Position numbers and translations under genes: made by a program. 64,000 bases of DNA from Streptomyces sp. SID12488 (lineage in GTDB: Bacteria; Actinomycetota; Actinomycetes; Streptomycetales; Streptomycetaceae): the NCBI RefSeq assembly GCF_010548275.1, contig NZ_JAAGLT010000020.1, forward strand, positions 1-64,000, given 5' to 3'. This document shows, one piece after another, positions 59,481-64,000 of this stretch. How positions within the stretch are numbered: position 1 is the first letter of the stretch; the number at the start of each line of letters is the position of its first letter. The notes below the pieces were generated by a model. It did not search any database, was not told the DNA's origin, and worked only from the letters and a program-made list of their open reading frames with translations.

Positions 59481-59505
59481 GAACTTCCTCTCACCAACAG
59501 CACGT

Positions 59506-60435
59506 TCACGACTCGGGCGACCCTGCCATGGCAGCCGCGCCGACGCCACCTCGCTCGTACGGGACCAGCGGCAGGAGCGGTCGGGCCGGCAGGACCCGCG
59601 GAATCCGCTCCAGGACGCCGCCCGCGAACACGTCGTACAACGGCAGCGTCTCCAGGTGCACGTATCCGATGTGGCAGTCGCACACCTCCGAAGGACAGAC
59701 CCGCGGGCGAAGCGCGGCACGGTAGGAACCGTCGTACAGATTTCCCAGCTCGGCGCGGACGAAATGGCAGCGGCGCACCGCGCCCTCACCGTCCACCGAG
59801 AGCACCGACTCACCCGTGCGGCATGGCAGGCCCGCCGAGCGGTGCGGGTGGCGGCTGAACGGGAAGAGCGGGTCCAGCGCACTCCACTCGCCGGCCTGCT
59901 CGTCCGTGTAGATGTGTCCTTCGGCCGCGTTCACCCACAGGTAGACATGCTCCGGCAGTTCGGCGCGCAGCCGTCGCGCGTGCTCCAGATGGTCCGGTAC
60001 GCCGACGATGCCGACGCTGAAGCGGACCCCGAGGGCGGACAGCTCGTACGTCTTGGCCAGGAACCGTTCGTAGGGCGTCTGCCCGGGATGGTAGGTACAC
60101 CACAGGGCGACGGTGTCGCAGTCCGCGTCCGCGAGCCAGTCGGTGCGGCAGCTCAGGTTGGTCTGAATCGCGACCCGGCGTACGTGCGGCTGGTGCGAGA
60201 GCTCCACGAGAGCGCGCCGGTACCAGGAGCGGACCAGTCCCTCGCCCCACGGGGTGAAGAGCACCGACAGCCGGTCATCCTCCCGCTGGTCGCGCGCCCA
60301 CGCCGTGAACCGCTCCAGTGCCGCGCGGTCGGCGCGCAACTGCGCCGTGGTGTCGCGGCGCTTCGCGAACGGGCAGTAGGGGCAGTCGTAGTCGCAGGAG
60401 GAGAGCGGCCCGCGGTACAGCAGTGTCAGATCCAT
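59506..60435 (-). CDS. STM4011 family radical SAM enzyme
   Basis: A 309-residue radical SAM protein. The [4Fe-4S] motif is Cys14-x3-Cys18-x2-Cys21 (SSCDYDCPYCPFAKR). The C-terminal half has a second Cys set (LPCRTGESV, VRRCHFV, RVCPSEVCDCHIGY), suggesting an auxiliary cluster as in SPASM/Twitch enzymes that modify peptides or proteins. In the operon it follows the STM4012-like gene by 10 bp. The family occurs from Salmonella to Streptomyces and has no assigned reaction that I know. Confidence 0.88.
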   Translation of the reverse strand: MDLTLLYRGPLSSCDYDCPYCPFAKRRDTTAQLRADRAALERFTAWARDQREDDRLSVLFTPWGEGLVRSWYRRALVELSHQPHVRRVAIQTNLSCRTDWLADADCDTVALWCTYHPGQTPYERFLAKTYELSALGVRFSVGIVGVPDHLEHARRLRAELPEHVYLWVNAAEGHIYTDEQAGEWSALDPLFPFSRHPHRSAGLPCRTGESVLSVDGEGAVRRCHFVRAELGNLYDGSYRAALRPRVCPSEVCDCHIGYVHLETLPLYDVFAGGVLERIPRVLPARPLLPLVPYERGGVGAAAMAGSPES

Positions 60436-60445
60436 CGCACGCCTC

Positions 60446-61822
60446 TCACTTCGTCTCGTAGGCGGCCATGGCGTCGCGCACGCCCGGTGAGAAGAAGTCG
60501 GGGCCGATGGCGTCCGAGTGGGCCAGCCCCTCGGCGGACAGCCGCAGCCACTCCGCCCGGTCGCCGTCGAGCCAGCCACGGACGGCGAGGGTGTCCAGCT
60601 CGGCGGGGAAGTCTTCGTACGGGTCCGAACCGAACCGCAGCCGGTATTCCGCGACGGGCAGGCCCTCGGCCTGGAGCAGCGACTGCAGCAGATGCCGGCG
60701 CCGTGCCTCGTCCTCGTCGACCGGGCGCCCGTGCAGCGCGCGGGAGAAGTCCTCGGTGGCGGTGTAGTCGTCGATGATGCCGCGTATCTCCCGCATCGAC
60801 ACCGCGTAGTCGAAGGAGTAGTGCAGCCGCGAGGTGTACGAGCGGGCGCCGCAGCCCAGACCGATCATGCCGTCGGTCTGACAGGCGTAGTCGTCCGGAC
60901 CCTGCGGCGGCGCGTCCGAGCGCCGGAACATGCGCATCGACACCTGCTCGTAGCCCTGGGAGAGGAGATGGTCGCGGCCCTCCCGGTAGCGGCGCAGGCG
61001 TTGCCCGTCCCACTCCCGGTCGGCCGTCGGCGGGTCGGTGTGGCGGCCGAGGCCGGTGAGCGGGCGGATGTAGAGGGGGTACAGGTAGATCTCCTCGGGG
61101 CGCCAGGCGAGGGCCGCGTCCAGGGAGTAGCGCCAACTGGCCGCGGTCTGGCCGTCGATGCCGTAGATCAGATCGATGTTGAGGACCGGCACACCGGCCT
61201 CGCGGATACGGGTCAGCGCCCCCTCGACATCGGACCTGTGCTGTGGGCGTACGGCGGCCCGAGCCTCCTCCTCGACGAAGCTCTGCACGCCGAGGCTGAT
61301 ACGGGTGGCACCCCGCTCCGCCAGCACTGCCAGCCGGTCGGCCGTGGCCGTGGACGGCGACGCCTCCACGGACAGCGGGACGGCCCGCAGGTCCACGCCC
61401 ATCTCGCGCTCGGCGATGTCGCACAGCCGCTCCAGCTCTGCGGCCTCCAGGAAGGTCGGAGTGCCGCCGCCGAACGCGGCGTTGACGAACCGCGGGGGCT
61501 GTGAGTCGCCCAGGGCCTCACGGACGGCGGCGGCCTGGCGCTGCAGGGCGTCCAGGTAGCGGCCCGTCAGATCGTCCGGCGCGCCGATACGGGTGAAGAG
61601 GTTGCAGAAGCCGCAGCGGACCTCGCAGAACGGGATGTGCAGATACAGCGACAGTGAGTGCCGCGATTCCCCGGCCCACAGGTCCACGAGCCGGGGCCGG
61701 GGCGTGAGCGGCCGGTAGGCGGTCTTGTGCGGGTACGCGTACGTATAGCTCTGGTACGGCCGCGGCGGGCGGTCGGAGGTGTCTTCCGGGTTGTCCGCCG
61801 AGGTGACGGTCGGGCTGCTCAT
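60446..61822 (-). CDS. STM4012 family radical SAM enzyme (HemN-like)
   Basis: A 458-residue radical SAM protein similar to coproporphyrinogen III oxidase-like enzymes: LYLHIPFCEVRCGFCNLFTR with Cys-x3-Cys-x2-Cys, FGGGTPTFLEAAELERLCDI, RISLGVQSFVEEEARAAVRP, IDLIYGIDGQTAASWRYSLD. Additional segments and the operon separate it from true HemN/HemW; heme synthesis is therefore unlikely. The ATG overlaps the stop of the STM4013-like gene (ATGA), showing translational coupling. Confidence 0.9.
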   Translation of the reverse strand: MSSPTVTSADNPEDTSDRPPRPYQSYTYAYPHKTAYRPLTPRPRLVDLWAGESRHSLSLYLHIPFCEVRCGFCNLFTRIGAPDDLTGRYLDALQRQAAAVREALGDSQPPRFVNAAFGGGTPTFLEAAELERLCDIAEREMGVDLRAVPLSVEASPSTATADRLAVLAERGATRISLGVQSFVEEEARAAVRPQHRSDVEGALTRIREAGVPVLNIDLIYGIDGQTAASWRYSLDAALAWRPEEIYLYPLYIRPLTGLGRHTDPPTADREWDGQRLRRYREGRDHLLSQGYEQVSMRMFRRSDAPPQGPDDYACQTDGMIGLGCGARSYTSRLHYSFDYAVSMREIRGIIDDYTATEDFSRALHGRPVDEDEARRRHLLQSLLQAEGLPVAEYRLRFGSDPYEDFPAELDTLAVRGWLDGDRAEWLRLSAEGLAHSDAIGPDFFSPGVRDAMAAYETK

Positions 61823-62670
61823 ACGGACGGCTCCAGGAAGAAGTGGCCGTAGGGCACGGTCCACACGGACTCGTGACCGAGGCGGTGACCGGTGTAGCCG
61901 TCGTCCCCGTAGGCGGTGCCGTGGTCGGAGCAGACGATGGCGAAGCAGCGGCGGCGTGAACTCATCGCCGCGAACAGCCGCCCGACATGACGGTCGACGT
62001 ACTCCAGCGCAGCGGCGTGGGTGAGCCGGCTGTCGCCCGCCTCGCGGGTCGCACCGGGGAGGTGGAACCAGTTCGGCTGATGCAGCGCGGAGGCGTTCAG
62101 GAAGAGGAACAATCGCTGCTCGGGAGGCAGTTCGGACACCGTCTTCTCGGCGCGTGCCACCTGCGCCTCGAAGGAGGTCGGGGAGGCCACCGAGAACTCC
62201 GGCTCCCAGTGGCTCTCCTGGAAGAACCCGGGCAGTACGTCGCCCAGGGCGCCCTGCTTGTTGAAGAAGCCGACGCCACCGACGCACACCGTGCGGTAGC
62301 CGTGCGCGGCCAGGCCGGACACGAGGTCCGGGGTGTCGAAGACGTACGTCCCCTCCGCTGTCGTCTCGCTGCCCGCGAACCGGGCCGCGAACAAGCGCCG
62401 ATGCGGCCCCGGAGCCGCCGGTGTGGGCAGGAAGCCCGCGAACATCGCCTGGTGGGAGGCGTAGGTGAAACTCCCTGGCGCGTGCCGCTTCTCCCAGGTG
62501 CCGCCCGGCAGGTGCGCGGCCAGGTTGGGCAGCCGTCCGGCGGCGGCGAGTTCGACGGCCACGTCGTGACGGAGGGTGTCCAGGGTGAGCAGCAGCAGAT
62601 CGTCGCGGCCCACCACCTGGTTCATGTCCGGCCCGGCGGCCGGGGCGGGAAGGGGCTCAGACGGTGGCAT
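61819..62670 (-). CDS. STM4013/SEN3800 family sulfatase-like hydrolase
   Basis: A 283-residue enzyme of the alkaline phosphatase superfamily: LLLLTLDTLRHDVAVELAAA (metal Asp and nucleophile Thr position), SFTYASHQAMFAGFLPTPA, FFNKQGALGDVLPGFFQES, and IVCSDHGTAYGDDGYTGHRL (Asp-His metal ligands). No signal peptide, so a cytoplasmic hydrolase of phosphate or sulfate esters. Overlaps both neighbours: 4 bp with STM4012-like and 14 bp with STM4014-like. Confidence 0.88.
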   Translation of the reverse strand: MPPSEPLPAPAAGPDMNQVVGRDDLLLLTLDTLRHDVAVELAAAGRLPNLAAHLPGGTWEKRHAPGSFTYASHQAMFAGFLPTPAAPGPHRRLFAARFAGSETTAEGTYVFDTPDLVSGLAAHGYRTVCVGGVGFFNKQGALGDVLPGFFQESHWEPEFSVASPTSFEAQVARAEKTVSELPPEQRLFLFLNASALHQPNWFHLPGATREAGDSRLTHAAALEYVDRHVGRLFAAMSSRRRCFAIVCSDHGTAYGDDGYTGHRLGHESVWTVPYGHFFLEPSV

Positions 62671-63862
62671 GTGTGTTCCTCGGCAACTCGTGCGGTCGTA
62701 CGGGTGGTGCGAGTGATGTGGGTGGGGCGGCTGATGCGGCCGGACGCCGTGTCGCGGGCAGGCCGCCGGGGGTGAAGGAGACGGCCGCGGCGACCTGGGC
62801 GGCGTACGTGTCCAGGCCCTCCGCCCCGCTGCCGGGGAGGCCGGTGAGGCGGGGGAGCAGGTCGCCGAACGCGTTGACCTCGCCGACGGCGAAACGGCGC
62901 CAACCGACGGCCGGCAGCAGATCGACACCGACACACAGAGTGCCGGGGAAGCAGGCCGCGGCCCGCTCACTCGTTTCGAGGGCCGCGGCCCACCGGTCAC
63001 CGGCCAGCGCCCGCACGGCCGCCAGGTCGCCGCGCGCTCCGCCCAGATGCAGATTCGTCAGCGGGAAACGGCTCGTGCGGACCACAGCGTGGGTGGCCCG
63101 GCCGCCCACGACCACGATGCGCAGATCCGCCGACCGGCCGCCGAGCGACGCCTTCGGCAGCCACCGCTCGATGTGCAGCCCGTCCGGGGCGAGAGTGTCG
63201 ACGATCGCGGCGATCTCCCGCTCCTCGGTGTAGCGGCGAACACGCAGGGAGTTGTGGAGCCGGCCCTCCTCGGTCCGCTCCACGGACGTGGTCGCGCGGA
63301 TGCGGCCCGACGCGGTCGTCTCGATCGCCAGGACACCGGAGGCGGACGAACCGTGCGCGAGCTTGACGAAGACGCGCCGCAGGCCCGCCTCCTCCATGAG
63401 GCCCCGTACGTCCGCCCAGTCCCGCACCGGCGAGACGCCCCCGGAGGTCGGGGACGGTGGCACCGGCACACCCGCCCGGAGGAGCCGGTCGTGACACAGT
63501 CGTTTGTCGAACATCACGGCCAGATCCACCGTGTCGTCGAGCCGTCGCCCACCGCTCAGCGAGGTCACACACTCCAGGAACCGCCCGTACCAGCGCGCGG
63601 ACCCCTCCACCCGCGTCGGATCGTCCACATCGCGCAACAGGGCGTCCACCTCGGCGCTCTCCCCGGGAGAGTCGAGGCGGACGAGCTCGTCGTCGGCGAA
63701 GTGGTGTCCGCCCTCGCGCAGCACGTCGCCCCACTCGACCACCCGAGGCGTGCCGTGCCCGGCGGCCTCGGTGGCCGCGGCGAACAGACTCACCCGACGA
63801 TTGTCCCCGTTGGCGACCACCGCCCACCTCGGCCGGGCGCTCCCCGTCTCCGTGTACTGCAT
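62657..63862 (-). CDS. STM4014 family ATP-grasp-like protein
   Basis: A 401-residue protein with ATP-grasp features: FDKRLCHDRLLRAGVPVPPS, RRVFVKLAHGSSASGVLAIE (phosphate-binding loop and Lys), IERWLPKASLGGRSADLRIV, CVGVDLLPAVGWRRFAVGEV and NAFGDLLPRL (Mg2+-binding end). ATP-grasp ligases form amide or ester bonds through acyl phosphates. Combined with two radical SAM enzymes this suggests synthesis or tailoring of a peptide or carbohydrate product, an inference only. The ATG at 63862 is preceded by GGGGAG; an upstream ATG at 63874 abuts its ribosome-binding site. Confidence 0.87.
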   Translation of the reverse strand: MQYTETGSARPRWAVVANGDNRRVSLFAAATEAAGHGTPRVVEWGDVLREGGHHFADDELVRLDSPGESAEVDALLRDVDDPTRVEGSARWYGRFLECVTSLSGGRRLDDTVDLAVMFDKRLCHDRLLRAGVPVPPSPTSGGVSPVRDWADVRGLMEEAGLRRVFVKLAHGSSASGVLAIETTASGRIRATTSVERTEEGRLHNSLRVRRYTEEREIAAIVDTLAPDGLHIERWLPKASLGGRSADLRIVVVGGRATHAVVRTSRFPLTNLHLGGARGDLAAVRALAGDRWAAALETSERAAACFPGTLCVGVDLLPAVGWRRFAVGEVNAFGDLLPRLTGLPGSGAEGLDTYAAQVAAAVSFTPGGLPATRRPAASAAPPTSLAPPVRPHELPRNTHATV

Positions 63863-63915
63863 GCCGCTCCCCATCCCCCTGCGTGCCTCGGTGTCCTCGT
63901 CCGGACGCCGGTGTG

Positions 63916-64000
63916 CTACTCGCCCACCGAGACGAAACGCCAGACAGTGCCGTCGTCCTCCTCGTCCGAGTCGGCGTCTTCGGGATCCGCGTCGACCTCC
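63916..64000 (-). CDS. STM4015 family protein, C-terminus (runs off the window)
   Basis: Twenty-eight codons ending at TAG 63918-63916: a very acidic run (VDADPEDADSDEEDDG) followed by TVWRFVSVGE. Position directly upstream of the STM4014-like gene, with a 53-bp gap, and the WRF-type end match my memory of STM4015, a leucine-rich-repeat protein in the same conserved cluster. Assignment rests mainly on gene order. Confidence 0.6.
   Translation of the reverse strand, partial: EVDADPEDADSDEEDDGTVWRFVSVGE

Noticed and set aside
60446..62287. STM4012-like gene as true coproporphyrinogen oxidase HemN
   Set aside because: The operon context and sequence extensions fit the STM4012 family; no heme genes are adjacent. 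The part above 61822 is shadow frame of the STM4013-like gene.

Overview
The window is high-GC actinobacterial DNA, almost certainly from a Streptomyces chromosome and probably an accessory arm region. The reasons are codon use that is nearly all G/C in third positions, GTG starts, many SpoIIE/anti-sigma, TetR, MarR, LuxR and MerR regulators, Streptomyces-type families (DUF5133, DUF6479, DUF6629, GlgE/TreS), a typical Streptomyces intergenic repeat, and two genes with rare TTA (bldA) codons.

Layout. 1-6,400: the N-terminus of treS behind an internally deleted glgE remnant, DUF5133, a degenerate ATP-binding protein, a membrane protein, a VOC protein, a SigB/SigF-type sigma factor and a hemC copy. 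7,000-19,200: a zinc alcohol dehydrogenase, a secreted SGNH hydrolase, two paralogous MarR regulators (with a shared operator motif) around a degenerate response regulator, a Tat-exported glycosidase, a divergent SDR/TetR pair, a DoxX-like protein with a PrxQ peroxiredoxin, a PAS-PAS-GAF-PP2C-ATPase phosphatase and a secreted cupin. 19,300-22,060: a DHA2 drug transporter and a DUF3291 protein divergent from a MerR regulator.

22,180-28,736 looks like a composite mobile segment. Inverted ~121-126 bp copies of an IS701-like transposase end face each other, with TCAGT just outside both ends. The cargo is a protein of unknown function plus TetR, and a TetR plus CocE/NonD hydrolase operon. Inside lie a dead IS6 element and IS5- and ISAs1-type fragments.

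28,900-40,700: AraC and IclR regulators, a HIT protein, a TauD-like dioxygenase, an LLM oxidoreductase, a phosphoesterase, an MHYT membrane protein, and a likely regulon of a DeoR/LacI hybrid regulator, a D-2-hydroxyacid dehydrogenase and a DUF2264 protein sharing an operator motif. 40,700-50,700: small conserved proteins, a YciO/Sua5 protein, a methyltransferase, a frameshifted DUF6629 gene, an acetate-type symporter with its DUF485 partner, an iron-box-controlled ferredoxin-NADP reductase, and a surface DUF1996 protein with a LAXTG-type sorting signal.

50,800-54,720 holds an ethylene-forming-enzyme (EFE) homologue in which the distal iron-ligand histidine is asparagine. A large hairpin separates it from a GAF-LuxR regulator; a SnoaL-like protein and a paralogous GAF-LuxR follow. 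The EFE homologue and the facing LuxR gene each carry one TTA codon, at positions 21 and 22. 54,750-58,810: DUF2993, an aldo/keto reductase, a DEAD-box helicase and an HD protein. 58,900-64,000: an overlapping minus-strand operon of the uncharacterised STM4011-STM4015 families (two radical SAM enzymes, a sulfatase-like hydrolase, an ATP-grasp-like protein, an STM4015 C-terminus) with one extra downstream gene.

The best candidates for undescribed biology are the EFE-like locus, the STM4011-4015 operon and the IS701-flanked segment. All homology statements come from reading motifs and remembered family sequences, not database searches.
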